Notes under the pieces: generated by a model
The model's database searches: none
Seen by the model: the letters and a program-made list of their open reading frames with translations, nothing else
What the model was told of the DNA's origin: nothing
Translations under genes and position numbers: made by a program
NCBI RefSeq assembly: GCF_036178845.1
Contig: NZ_CP108070.1
Span: 3,968,001-4,032,000, forward strand
Length of the DNA: 64,000 nt
Direction of reading: 5' to 3'
DNA from: Streptomyces sp. NBC_00271
GTDB taxonomy: Bacteria; Actinomycetota; Actinomycetes; Streptomycetales; Streptomycetaceae
Part shown: positions 26,326 to 34,973 of the stretch, piece by piece
Layout of the letters: each line of letters begins with the position of its first letter
Position numbering within the stretch: position 1 is the stretch's first letter

Positions 26326-27186
26326 ATGACGCGCAACGCATCCACCGAACTGGGCGAATTCCTCAGGGCCCGGCGCGCGGAGCTCACCCCCCGTTCCGTG
26401 GGGCTGCCCGGCGGGACCGTCCGGCGGGTGCCGGGCCTGCGCCGGGAGGAAGTGGCCATGCTGGCCGCGATCAGCACCGACCACTACACCCGCCTGGAAC
26501 AGGGCCGCATCCAGGCGTCCGAGCCCGTCCTGGACGCCATCACCCGCGTCCTGGACCTGGACGAGGACCAGCGCGCGTACGTGTTCGAACTGGCCGGCAA
26601 GGAGCCCGCACGCCCGCGCCCGCAAGGCGTCCAGAAGGTCCAGCCACAGTTACGGCGGGTGCTCGACGACCTCGTCTCCATCCCCGCCATGGTCCTGGGC
26701 CGCCAGATGGACGTACTGGCCTGGAACCCCCTGGCCGCCGCCCTGGTGGGCGACTTCGCCCAGATCCCGGAAGAGATACGCAACTACGCCCGAATGGTCT
26801 TCTCCCCCGCCATGCGCAAGCTGTACGCGGACTGGGAGACCACGGCCCGCACAACGGTCGCCCAACTCCGCATGGAGGCCGCCCACAACGCCGGCTCCCC
26901 CCGCCTCACCACCCTCGTGAACGACCTCTCCGAGCAGGACCCCGACTTCCGCCGCTGGTGGTCCGCCCACCACGTGGCCGCCCGCACCACCGGCACCAAG
27001 ACCCTCAACCATCCGATCGCCGGCACCCTCGTCCTCGAATGGGACACCCTCACCGCCAGCACCGACCCCGACCAACAACTCATCATCTGGACCGCCACCC
27101 CGGGCACGCCCACGCAGGAGGGGCTGCGGTTCCTCGCGTCCTGGGCGGCGGGGGGCCAGGAGGCCGACCGGGGCACCTCGGGTTGA
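26326..27186 (+). CDS. XRE-family regulator with MmyB-like C-terminal domain; contains a TTA codon
   Basis: A 286-residue regulator. The helix-turn-helix is at about residues 10-75 (LGEFLRARRAEL, then GLRREEVAMLAAIS and HYTRLEQGR), and the rest is the MmyB-like ligand-binding domain (LDDLVSIPAMVLGRQMDVLAWNP). Codon 109 (26650-26652) is TTA, the rare Leu codon read by the bldA tRNA in Streptomyces; I found no other in the intact genes of this window. Translation may therefore depend on development. It follows the LysR gene by 67 bases. Confidence 0.9.
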   Translation: MTRNASTELGEFLRARRAELTPRSVGLPGGTVRRVPGLRREEVAMLAAISTDHYTRLEQGRIQASEPVLDAITRVLDLDEDQRAYVFELAGKEPARPRPQGVQKVQPQLRRVLDDLVSIPAMVLGRQMDVLAWNPLAAALVGDFAQIPEEIRNYARMVFSPAMRKLYADWETTARTTVAQLRMEAAHNAGSPRLTTLVNDLSEQDPDFRRWWSAHHVAARTTGTKTLNHPIAGTLVLEWDTLTASTDPDQQLIIWTATPGTPTQEGLRFLASWAAGGQEADRGTSG

Positions 27187-27240
27187 AGCCACCCAGGGCC
27201 TGACGGGTGAGCTGGGGCGTGTGGCTGCCGCCGTCCCTGC

Positions 27241-28980
27241 TCACAGGCCGTGTTGTTCCATCAGGCGCATGAGGTTCCGCTTGCGTTTCTGGGTGGTGCG
27301 CAGGGCGGCGACATACGCGTTGAACTCGTCCGGTGTGCCCAGGCGGCGGTGGCAGTCGCGGATGCCGAGCAGCAGGCTGACGAGCTGCTCGTAGACCGCG
27401 TTGCCGGTCTGCCGCGTAAGCGGCTCGGCCAGGCGCAGGTAGACGCCGAGCGCGTCGGCGGGACGGGCTGCACAGGCCTGGTCGGCGAGTGTGAGCCACT
27501 GTCGGTCATGAGCACCTGCTTCGGTGGCGGCCTGCCAAGCGGCGTCGACATCCTTGTCGTCGAGCAGGGCGTCAACCAGGACGGGCCCGCCGTACCAGCC
27601 CCCGTGCCGCCGCCCCGCATCCTCGCTCAACAGCGCCAGCGCACCCACGCGTTCGGCTGGCCAGCAGTCAACGGCCCGCCCGACGGCGCGCAGTTGCTGG
27701 TAAGCGAGCAGGGAGCGCCGGGCGCCGAAGTGGTCGCGGCGCAGGCTGACGGCGTCGGAGAGCCGGGCCGCCCGCGCGTAGCGCTCACAGAGATCGTCGA
27801 CGAGGGCGGTGTCGACGGCGCCGAGATCCCGGGCTTCCCGGATGCCGCGTTCCACCCAGAGCAGCGCCTCGTCGGAGCGTCCCGCCGTGTCCAGCTCGCG
27901 GGCGATGACCAGATGCGTGTGGCCGTTCGCCGCGAGGTCGGCCGCGTGCACGGCGATCACCGCGTCGACATCGCCTCCCGCCTTGGCCAGGCGCTCCATG
28001 AGGTACTTCTCCGCCCAGCCGGTGCGCTTGCGCCGCCACGCCCGGGTCGCCACCTCTCGCAGGACGTTCATACCTCCATCGCCGAGGACATCCGCGTAGT
28101 CGAGCGGATCGATATCGGTGATGCCGTCAACGTCGCCCAGCACGTGGCCGACCAGCCAGCGGGCCAGCTCCTCCGGGTCGGGGCGCGCCACACGGCACGC
28201 GTCGAGATGGGCGTCGGCGAGGGCCGCACCGACCTGCCCGAGCCCTCCGTCGGAGTCGTCGACGCTCTCCACCGCCTCGCCCAGCAGCCGCATCGCCTCC
28301 CGCGCCAGCGTGATCGCATCTGCGGCCCGCCCCGACCCGGTGAGCGCCCCGACCGCGGACACCGCCTGCCCGGCCTGGTCGGCGTAGGCGCGGGCATCGC
28401 TGTACTCGACATACCCGTACCGCGCGAACGGGCCGACGTCGAACAACTCACGGATGCGCTCCCGGACCGCGACGAGGTCCCCGCGCATACTCACGGCCCG
28501 CAGCTCCAGCCGACGCCGCAACTGCCGGTCCTCATCGACCTGTTCCCGCACCAGGGCAAGCAACTCGTCCTTGGAGAGGCCGGACAGCCAGAGGTCAAGG
28601 TCCCGCACACGGGTCCGGGCCGCCTCGCGCTGCCGCGGCAGGCTCGCCGACTGGGCGATCACGGTCAGACCGAGAGCGACCAGATGCTTGCAGAAGTGAC
28701 CCTCCAGACCGTACGGGCAGTCACACTCACCACCGAGCCCGTCCGGCCCATCCAAGCTCAGCTCCACCTCGTACCGCTCCGTGCCATGGACGGTCGCGGT
28801 AACCCAGCCGTCACCGACCTCGACCCCGGACACCGCGTCGAGGTACCCGAGCCCGCGCTCGAAGGAACGGCCGCCGGCCAGCGTTTTGAGGTTCGCCTCG
28901 GTGAGGCTGCGCCTAGTTCCATCCACCCTGCCCAGGTTACGTACTTGATGTGCCGTCGGCTTAGAGATGGGCAGGACCAC
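27241..28980 (-). CDS. SWIM zinc-finger protein
   Basis: A 579-residue protein with an N-terminal SWIM zinc finger: ECDCPYGLEGHFCKH (about residues 83-97) supplies C-x-C and C-x-H. The remaining 450 residues are helical and repeat-like (many Ala/Leu/Arg-rich pairs, AREAMRLLGEAV, AIVAVHAADLAANGHTH-like segments), resembling tetratricopeptide-type scaffolds. SWIM domains bind DNA or proteins; in bacteria they often accompany SNF2 helicases, but none is nearby. A 46-base piece of this gene (28354-28399) recurs at 45266-45311. The start could also be internal near codon 19. Confidence 0.8.
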   Translation of the reverse strand: MVLPISKPTAHQVRNLGRVDGTRRSLTEANLKTLAGGRSFERGLGYLDAVSGVEVGDGWVTATVHGTERYEVELSLDGPDGLGGECDCPYGLEGHFCKHLVALGLTVIAQSASLPRQREAARTRVRDLDLWLSGLSKDELLALVREQVDEDRQLRRRLELRAVSMRGDLVAVRERIRELFDVGPFARYGYVEYSDARAYADQAGQAVSAVGALTGSGRAADAITLAREAMRLLGEAVESVDDSDGGLGQVGAALADAHLDACRVARPDPEELARWLVGHVLGDVDGITDIDPLDYADVLGDGGMNVLREVATRAWRRKRTGWAEKYLMERLAKAGGDVDAVIAVHAADLAANGHTHLVIARELDTAGRSDEALLWVERGIREARDLGAVDTALVDDLCERYARAARLSDAVSLRRDHFGARRSLLAYQQLRAVGRAVDCWPAERVGALALLSEDAGRRHGGWYGGPVLVDALLDDKDVDAAWQAATEAGAHDRQWLTLADQACAARPADALGVYLRLAEPLTRQTGNAVYEQLVSLLLGIRDCHRRLGTPDEFNAYVAALRTTQKRKRNLMRLMEQHGL

Positions 28981-29077
28981 GAGCCCTCTGCGAGCGGAGC
29001 GCTGGCTGGTTGGGCACGTGTGGACTTCTCCCGCCTACGCAGAGCCCTGGCGCTGCGACGTAAAGGAAGCCCTAGCG

Positions 29078-29374
29078 TCACGCAGGTGCCACAACGACCA
29101 GCACCACTAGAGTCACCGCGTACATCACCAGAAGCGCCGACGGAAGCCAAGGCTGGGGCAGCCCTGCGCGCCGTGCCTCACGCGCCTTCTTCACGCACTC
29201 GAGCACCCCGATCAAGCCGCCCAGGAACGCGAGCAGATGCACATAGTGGCGCCAGCCCGAGTTATTGAGGACCGTCAGCGCGAAGGCGCCGCCGCCCGTC
29301 ACCACAGTCGCCGAGAAGTACGCGGTGAACGGCACCTTTTCCGGCTTGTTCTTCTCAACTGCGCTGTCCGACAC
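29078..29374 (-). CDS. Small membrane protein, unknown
   Basis: A 98-residue protein with three predicted membrane segments: PFTAYFSATVVTGGGAFALTV (about 15-35), YVHLLAFLGGLIGVLECV (about 44-61) and ALLVMYAVTLVVLVVVA (last 18). The short basic loop KKAREARRAG lies between the last two. No family is recognised. It is upstream of the SWIM gene in the same direction, 97 bases away. Confidence 0.6.
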   Translation of the reverse strand: MSDSAVEKNKPEKVPFTAYFSATVVTGGGAFALTVLNNSGWRHYVHLLAFLGGLIGVLECVKKAREARRAGLPQPWLPSALLVMYAVTLVVLVVVAPA

Positions 29375-29829
29375 GGCCTATGCGCCCCCTTCGCTGTCGC
29401 GTCGTGCCTGGTGATCGTTGGTCAGTTGTCATAGACGTGACCGCGCAGCCCAGGGTTGCTCTACTCACTGCGACGGACCGATCGGCCGTTCCCTCTCCCT
29501 CTCCGGATACCGCCCAACTCTCCCGCGCCGGCTTCTCGTGCACCCGGCATATCTCTCAATCCACCACTCTCCCCAGCTCCCATCCCGTCTGCCGTCGGCC
29601 CACACACCGTGGAGCGGGCGTGGTTCATGGCGTCCAGGTGGAGCGCGCCACTGTACGAACGACCTGGACGCCATGGGCCGCGTCTGCTGGGCTCCGCCTG
29701 GGTTGATGGCGTACGGGATGGGAGCACCGCGCGCACGCCACTACGGACCCGCAGTCGGGAACGGCGCCCCCTCCATCCCGGTGCCGGCCGATCCCCCGCC
29801 AGAGCTCGTTCGTAGCCCCTAGTGGTGCG
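29375..29829. other. 455-base gap with a 14-base inverted repeat
   Basis: No gene is supported. A perfect inverted repeat CATGGCGTCCAGGT (29626-29639) and ACCTGGACGCCATG (29662-29675) with a 22-base loop lies about 155 bases after the end of the DUF397 gene and could terminate that operon or fold in a small RNA. The remainder is the promoter side of the small membrane protein. Confidence 0.5.
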
Positions 29830-30027
29830 TCAGCGCCCTGCCGCGAAGTCCACGAACGCGGCCCACTCCGAGGGAAGGAAGGCGAGTTGAGCCCGGGCCG
29901 GTTCCTTGGAATCGCGGACGTGGACGATGCGGGAAGCTGCGGCGATCTCCAGGCACTCGCCGCCCTCCGCGCCGCTGTAGCTGCTCTTGAACCAGGCGAG
30001 TTCGGGCGAGGTTTCGTCAGTACTCAT
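29830..30027 (-). CDS. DUF397 protein
   Basis: A 65-residue protein typical of DUF397: LAWFKSSYSGAEGGECLEIAA near the start, VHVRDSKEP in the middle and PSEWAAFVDFAAG at the end. It starts inside the last codon of the XRE gene (four-base ATGA overlap), so the two are translationally coupled. XRE-DUF397 pairs are abundant in Streptomyces; the Scr1/Scr2 pair of S. coelicolor affects antibiotic production, and WhiJ-type loci affect sporulation. The molecular role of DUF397 is unresolved. Confidence 0.92.
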   Translation of the reverse strand: MSTDETSPELAWFKSSYSGAEGGECLEIAAASRIVHVRDSKEPARAQLAFLPSEWAAFVDFAAGR

Positions 30028-30881
30028 GGCTCTCCCAACAGTTCCTGCATCAAGGCGAGGGACTCACGCGGGGTAAGGGCCTGCCCACGAATGCTTCCGT
30101 AGCGCGCCGCCAGGATACGCACTTGCTCCGGGTCCGTGATCAACTGGCCGACGCCCTGCACCTCCAGGTAGGCAACCTGCTGCTTCCCCTTGGGCGTCAG
30201 CAGCACGAACGGTCCGTCCACCCCGGAGTTCTCCTCGCAGTCCAACGGCAGCACTTGCAGGGTGATGTTGCGCAGACAGCCAGACTTCAGCAGGTGCTCC
30301 AACTGACCTTGTCGCACCTTGCATCCGCCGAGCTTGCGCCGCAGTACAGATTCGTCGATGACGGCCGTCACCATGGGCAGCGGCCACCGCGTCAGGATCT
30401 CCTGGCGCGCGAGCCGAGAGACCACCCGCTGTTCGATGGTCTCCTCGGACAACAGCGGCTGTCGACCGTTCAGCGGGGTCCGGACGAAGTCCTCGGTCTG
30501 CAACAACCCAGGCGGCGCGAGGGTACTGAAGAAGTTGATCTCAACCGCGCTCGCCTCCAGCCGCGCATAGTCCCTGAACCAGGCCGGATGCCGAACCCTC
30601 GCCTTCGCTTTGGCGGCCTCCACGTCCTCGATCGTGGCCGTCAACAGCCCCCCGGCATCCAGCAGTTCATCCGCAGTCTCCAGGAACTCCCGCTGCGGCG
30701 TCCGCCTCCCCCGCTCCAGCGACGAGACCAGATCCTCGCTGTATCCGAGCCGGTCCCCCAGTTCCTTCTGCGTGAGCCCGGCCCGCTCCCGAAGTACCTT
30801 GACCTGCTTGCCGATCGCGCGGTTCAGGTCGCCGGCCTGCTCACCCTCGTCGTACGTCTCCTGCGGCTCCGTCATCGTCAT
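30024..30881 (-). CDS. XRE-family regulator with DUF5753 domain (WhiJ/Scr type)
   Basis: A 285-residue regulator. The helix-turn-helix is about residues 25-80 (VKVLRERAGLTQKELGDRLGYSEDLVSSLERGRRTPQ), and the C-terminal 180 residues are the DUF5753 domain (ARLEASAVEINFFSTLAPPGLLQTEDF, LRNITLQVLP). The start at ATG 30881 is one of three possible within 30 bases. It forms an operon with the DUF397 gene and is divergent from an RsbW-like ATPase, a gene arrangement seen repeatedly in Streptomyces developmental loci. It probably binds the dyad between them. Confidence 0.9.
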   Translation of the reverse strand: MTMTEPQETYDEGEQAGDLNRAIGKQVKVLRERAGLTQKELGDRLGYSEDLVSSLERGRRTPQREFLETADELLDAGGLLTATIEDVEAAKAKARVRHPAWFRDYARLEASAVEINFFSTLAPPGLLQTEDFVRTPLNGRQPLLSEETIEQRVVSRLARQEILTRWPLPMVTAVIDESVLRRKLGGCKVRQGQLEHLLKSGCLRNITLQVLPLDCEENSGVDGPFVLLTPKGKQQVAYLEVQGVGQLITDPEQVRILAARYGSIRGQALTPRESLALMQELLGEP

Positions 30882-30943
30882 CCCAACACCCGCCCTGCGA
30901 TCCCGCACCCCACCAGGTCACGGCCGACAGCCCGTACCGGACA

Positions 30944-30980
30944 CCTTCCGTACCCGTACGCGCACTCTGCGTACCGAAGG
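30944..30980. promoter_or_regulatory. Dyad in the divergent XRE / ATPase promoter region
   Basis: CCTTCCGTAC at 30944-30953 and GTACCGAAGG at 30971-30980 form an imperfect palindrome (9 of 10 positions) about 63 bases upstream of the XRE gene and 43 bases before the ATPase gene. It is a reasonable XRE operator controlling both directions. Confidence 0.45.
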
Positions 30981-31022
30981 ATTCCCTGGTCAGGGTAGAG
31001 CGAGGCGGCCACGCTCAGTGAC

Positions 31023-31478
31023 ATGAAGTCAGAAATCTCCACCCGGCATTTCACCCAACTGCTCAGCGCCACGCCTCGCGGCGCCCGCCTGGCGCGGCTG
31101 CTGGCTGTGCGGCAACTCGACGAGTGGGGATGGCCGCCCAGCTGCGAGGTGAGCGAGTCCGCCGCGCTGGTCGTCGCCGAGTTGGCGGCGAACGCGGTCA
31201 CGCACGGGCAGGTGAAGGGGCGCGGCTTCCGGCTCACGCTCACCGTCGAGGCGCCGGACACGCTCCGTATCGAAGTGGCCGACCCGCGAGGCGATCGGCG
31301 GCCCCTGGCCCGTCGTACCGCGAGTTCCACCGACGAGACGGGGCGCGGGTTGCTCCTCGTCGACGCGCTGACGGCCCGGTGGGGCACTGAGCCATGGCCG
31401 CCGTCCGGCAAGGTCGTGTGGGCGGAGATCGGCCTTCCGGGTCAAGCCCTCGGCCGGGCCGCGCAACCACTGGCCTGA
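31023..31478 (+). CDS. RsbW-like ATP-binding protein (anti-sigma factor/histidine kinase-type ATPase)
   Basis: A 151-residue GHKL ATPase domain. N-box LVVAELAANAVTHG (about 43-56), G1 IEVADPRGD and G2 ETGRGLLLVDAL are present. Such single-domain kinases phosphorylate anti-anti-sigma factors or bind sigma factors in the cytoplasm. It is divergent from the XRE-DUF397 pair. The target sigma factor is not indicated; the ECF-type factor downstream at 32785 is not the usual partner of this class. Confidence 0.9.
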   Translation: MKSEISTRHFTQLLSATPRGARLARLLAVRQLDEWGWPPSCEVSESAALVVAELAANAVTHGQVKGRGFRLTLTVEAPDTLRIEVADPRGDRRPLARRTASSTDETGRGLLLVDALTARWGTEPWPPSGKVVWAEIGLPGQALGRAAQPLA

Positions 31479-31671
31479 CACCGCGAAGCCCTCGCGTCGG
31501 TACCCGCGCGTCCGCCGAGTCCTCGAGACCGCATCGCCCCGGCCGCTCGGGGAGATCTTGACGGACGCGCGTGCGGACCCCGTTTCCCGAAATCGCCCCT
31601 CTCCGTGCGACGGACCCGCCGCCCCGCCCCGTAGAGCAGACGACATCAGCTCACAGGGAGGGGAACGCGAC

Positions 31672-32730
31672 GTGGCAGGGCACAGAGTCAGAGGCGCCAG
31701 GGGTACGGCGATCGCGGCGGTGGCCATGGCGGCGCTGACCGCGTCACAGGCGCCGGGGGCGGTCCCGGCACGGGCCTCCGTACCCCCGCGGCAGGCGCCC
31801 GAGGAGCAGGGGCCGAGCGTGTCGGGCGACACCCGGTACCGCACCGACCTCCCGCCGCTGCGGACCCAGGAACGCAAGGGCCAGGCGTCGGTGGCGGGCG
31901 CCGCGCTGCCGGCGAGCGTGTTCGCCGCCTACCGGCACGCCGAGGCGGAACTCGCACACACCGCGCCCGGCTGCCGGCTGCGGTGGCAGTTGCTGGCCGC
32001 TATCGGCCAGGTGGAGTCCGGGCAGGCGCGCGGCGGTCGGGTGACGGCGGACGGTACGACCGTGGCCCCCATCCTCGGGCCGCGGCTGGACGGCGGCGCC
32101 TTCGCCGTCATGCGGGACACCGACGGCGGCGCGTACGACGGGGACGCGACCTACGACCGGGCGGTCGGACCGATGCAGTTCATCCCGTCGACCTGGGCCC
32201 GCTGGGGCACGGACGGCAACGGCGACGGGCGGGCCGACCCGGACAACGTCTTCGACGCGGCGCTCGCCGCCGGGCGCTACCTGTGTGCGGGCGGACGGGA
32301 CCTCTCCGACCCGGCCGAGCTGGACCGGGCGGTCCTCGGCTACAACCACTCGGAGGCGTATCTGCGCACGGTCAGGGCCTGGTACGCGTACTTCCTGGAT
32401 GGGTACCGAGTGGCGCCGGACAGCTCCGCGAAGTCCCCGGCGCACCCGGAACCGTCGCGGCCGCCGTCCACGCCGAAGCCCTCGGCGACACCGTCCGCCC
32501 GTCCGAGCGCCGTCCCCTCCCCGACACCGTCCGCACATCCCTCGCCGACCCCCGGCACGTCCGGTCCGGCGGACGGGGCCACTCCGCCGGAGAAGCCCCA
32601 ACTCCCCCCGCCCGGCGCGGACATCGAACTGCCCGGCGACGACCTGCTGCCCAGCGGCGGTCCGCTGACCAGTAACAGCGGGGACTCGACGGCCTCCGCC
32701 CCCTCCACAACCGCGACTACCGGGCGGTAA
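31672..32730 (+). CDS. Secreted lytic transglycosylase with proline-rich tail
   Basis: A 352-residue exported protein. Residues 1-35 are an export signal with a basic start and Ala-rich core. The catalytic domain (about 75-250) is of the MltB/SLT type: LRWQLLAAIGQVESG contains the catalytic Glu, GPMQFIPSTWARWG and RYLCAGGRDL...AVLGYNHSEAYL follow. The last 100 residues are a Pro/Ser-rich linker. It cleaves peptidoglycan glycan strands. I chose the GTG at 31672 because of GGGAGGGG seven bases before it; the frame is open to 31558. The next gene follows by 54 bases. Confidence 0.9.
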   Translation: MAGHRVRGARGTAIAAVAMAALTASQAPGAVPARASVPPRQAPEEQGPSVSGDTRYRTDLPPLRTQERKGQASVAGAALPASVFAAYRHAEAELAHTAPGCRLRWQLLAAIGQVESGQARGGRVTADGTTVAPILGPRLDGGAFAVMRDTDGGAYDGDATYDRAVGPMQFIPSTWARWGTDGNGDGRADPDNVFDAALAAGRYLCAGGRDLSDPAELDRAVLGYNHSEAYLRTVRAWYAYFLDGYRVAPDSSAKSPAHPEPSRPPSTPKPSATPSARPSAVPSPTPSAHPSPTPGTSGPADGATPPEKPQLPPPGADIELPGDDLLPSGGPLTSNSGDSTASAPSTTATTGR

Positions 32731-32784
32731 TGTCACCACCCGCCGGACGGCACGGGACCGGCGGGTGAGCGCAAAGGGGCCCTC

Positions 32785-33837
32785 ATGGCGACGGACATGC
32801 CGGACATGCCGGACATGCCTGCGGAGATACAGGCGGCCCACGACCGTTGGCAGCGCATGTGGAGCCACCGCGAGCAACTGCTCAAGGTGGCCCGGCGCAG
32901 GTCGATGAGCCCGGAGGACGCCGAGGACGCGGTGCACGAGGCCATGCTGCGCGCCGCGGAGCGCCCCGACCTGGACGACGAGCGCCTCGGCGGCTGGCTG
33001 ACGACCGTGACCATGCGGCTGTGCGTCGATCGATATCGCCAGGTCAACCGTGAGGCCGAGGTACACCGCAGCCCCACGCTCACCGCGCCGGGTCCGGTGC
33101 CCGTCGAGGAGGCGGTGTGCGACCGGGCCGAGGCCAGGTGGCTGGCCGTGCGCAGCGGGGAGCTGCCCGGGCGCCAGGCCGAGGCGCTCCGGCTGAAGTC
33201 CGAGGGCCTCGACGTCGGACAGGTCGCCGTGCGCATGGGGCTGAGCTATCGCACCGTCGAGTCGCTGCTCGCCCGGGCCCGGCGCACGCTGCGCAACTCG
33301 CTGGCCGGAACGCTGGGCCTCGCCCTGTTCCTGTGGGGGCGCGGCAAGCTGCGCGCGGGCGGACACGCGCAGGCCGTGGCGGTGACCTCGACGGCCGCGA
33401 CCCTGGTGGTGGCGGGGTTCGTGTTGCCGTACGTCCACGACGGGGACGGGCAGGGCACGGCTCCCCGACCCTCCGTGTCCCGCATGGCCCAGACGACCAC
33501 GCCGACCGTCCGGCCCGACGGCGTCGACCGGGTGGCCGCCCCGAACGCCCGTGGTCTGTCGGCCGCCTCGGCGTCCCACGCGGCGACGCCGGCGGTGCCG
33601 CCCGGCGATGACGACCGGTCGTTGCTGCCTCTGTCGGTGCCACCGCTGCCGGACGCCTCGCTGTCACCAGTGCCGTCCGTCCCCGACGTCCCCGGCGTCT
33701 CGGACCTGCCGAGCGTGCCCGGCCTCCCCGATCTGTCGGCCACGTCCACGGTCCCGACGACGCCTCCGGCCCTCCCGGAGGCTCCCTCCACGTCCTCAGC
33801 CCCGGTCGACGTACCGACCCCGACCGCGCTGCCGTAG
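32785..33837 (+). CDS. ECF-type sigma factor with transmembrane anchor and proline-rich tail
   Basis: A 350-residue protein. Residues about 20-95 are sigma region 2 (HREQLLKVARRRSMSPEDAEDAVHEAML, then LTTVTMRLCVDRYRQ), residues about 125-170 region 4 (LPGRQAEALRLKSEGLDVGQVAVRMGLSYRTVESLLARARR). A hydrophobic segment follows (VAVTSTAATLVVAGFVLPYV, about 193-212), then 130 residues rich in Pro, Ser and Val with LPSVPGLPDL and VPTPTALP. The tail would lie outside the membrane, suggesting a factor held at the membrane and possibly released by proteolysis. Nearly the same tail motifs end the mce lipoprotein at 41265. The N-terminus has a DMPDMPDMP repeat. It lies just upstream of the mce operon. 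Confidence 0.85.
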   Translation: MATDMPDMPDMPAEIQAAHDRWQRMWSHREQLLKVARRRSMSPEDAEDAVHEAMLRAAERPDLDDERLGGWLTTVTMRLCVDRYRQVNREAEVHRSPTLTAPGPVPVEEAVCDRAEARWLAVRSGELPGRQAEALRLKSEGLDVGQVAVRMGLSYRTVESLLARARRTLRNSLAGTLGLALFLWGRGKLRAGGHAQAVAVTSTAATLVVAGFVLPYVHDGDGQGTAPRPSVSRMAQTTTPTVRPDGVDRVAAPNARGLSAASASHAATPAVPPGDDDRSLLPLSVPPLPDASLSPVPSVPDVPGVSDLPSVPGLPDLSATSTVPTTPPALPEAPSTSSAPVDVPTPTALP

Positions 33838-33926
33838 AACCGCCGGAAAGCTGTCGTAGAACCGCCGGAAAAAACTGCCGTAGAACCAGCGGAAACAACG
33901 CGGCCGTCGAGCCGCCGGAAACACGG
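33829..33926 (+). repeat. Four degenerate tandem repeats starting at a stop codon, upstream of the mce operon
   Basis: Copies at 33829-33850, 33851-33874, 33875-33900 and 33901-33926 share CTGCCGTAGAACCGCCGGAAA. The first contains the TAG stop of the sigma gene (33835-33837). A fifth weaker copy may follow. They fill most of the gap before the mce ATPase gene and so lie in its promoter or leader region. Confidence 0.75.
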
Positions 33927-34028
33927 CCGCAAGACCCCCGAAAAAAATCCGCCTCCGTCGCGACGGACGCCCGGCCCCTCCCCGTAGAGCAGATGTCGGA
34001 GCTGCTCCACGGCCGAAGGGTGGACCGG

Positions 34029-34973
34029 ATGGGTGTCGAGATCTGTGTGGAAGGGCTGACCAAGTCCTTCGGTCACCAGGTCATCTGGCAGGACGTCTCG
34101 CTGACGCTGCCCGCCGGGGAGGTCTCGGTCATGCTCGGCCCCTCGGGCACGGGCAAGTCGGTGTTCCTCAAGACGCTCGTCGGACTGCTGAAGCCGGACC
34201 GGGGTTCCGTGAAGGTCGCGGGCCGGGACATCACCAAGCTGCGCGAGCACGAGTTGTACGAGGTGCGGAAGCTGTTCGGGGTGCTGTTCCAGGACGGCGC
34301 GCTGTTCGGCTCGATGAGCCTGTACGACAACATCGCTTTCCCGCTGCGCGAGCACACCCGCAAGTCCGAGAGCCAGATCCGGCGCATCGTGCTGGAGAAG
34401 ATGGACATGGTCGGGCTGATCGGCTCGGAGGGGAAGCTGCCCGGCGAGATCTCCGGTGGGATGCGCAAACGGGCCGGGCTGGCACGAGCGCTGGTCCTCG
34501 ATCCGGAGATCATCCTGTTCGACGAACCGGACTCGGGCCTTGACCCGGTGCGCGTCGCGTACCTCAACCAGCTCATCGTCGACCTCAACGCGCAGATCAA
34601 CGCGACATTCCTGATCGTCACGCACGACATCGCCTCGGCCCGCCAGGTGCCGGACAACATCGGGCTGTTGTTCCGCCGTGAGCTGGTCATGTTCGGGCCC
34701 CGTGAGGAGCTGCTGACCAGCGACGAGCCCGTCGTACGGCAGTTTCTGAACGGCCGGATGCAGGGGCCGATCGGGATGGCGGAGGAGAAGGACGCCGCGC
34801 AGGTCGAACAGGAGCTGGCGCGGCTCGGCGACGCGGACCGGAAACCCCGCCACGTCGGCAACGACATGACGCCACGCCTGATGCCGGGCCCCGGCATCGC
34901 CCGTCCGCCCCGCTGGGAGGCGATCGCGAGACGCGAGGCCGAGCTGCACCGGAAGGCGGTGACCAGCGCATGA
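34029..34973 (+). CDS. mkl: Mce-system ABC ATPase (Mkl/MlaF type)
   Basis: A 314-residue ATPase that powers Mce lipid import. Walker A is GPSGTGKSV (about 41-49), signature ISGGMRKRAGLARAL, Walker B IILFDEPDSGLDPV and switch ITHD-like IVTHD. Ser/Gly before MRKR and DSGLDP are typical of Mkl/MlaF. About 60 extra C-terminal residues are basic. The start is ATG 34029 after GAAGGGTGG; an ATG at 33993 has no ribosome binding site. The end overlaps the first permease gene by four bases. Confidence 0.9.
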   Translation: MGVEICVEGLTKSFGHQVIWQDVSLTLPAGEVSVMLGPSGTGKSVFLKTLVGLLKPDRGSVKVAGRDITKLREHELYEVRKLFGVLFQDGALFGSMSLYDNIAFPLREHTRKSESQIRRIVLEKMDMVGLIGSEGKLPGEISGGMRKRAGLARALVLDPEIILFDEPDSGLDPVRVAYLNQLIVDLNAQINATFLIVTHDIASARQVPDNIGLLFRRELVMFGPREELLTSDEPVVRQFLNGRMQGPIGMAEEKDAAQVEQELARLGDADRKPRHVGNDMTPRLMPGPGIARPPRWEAIARREAELHRKAVTSA

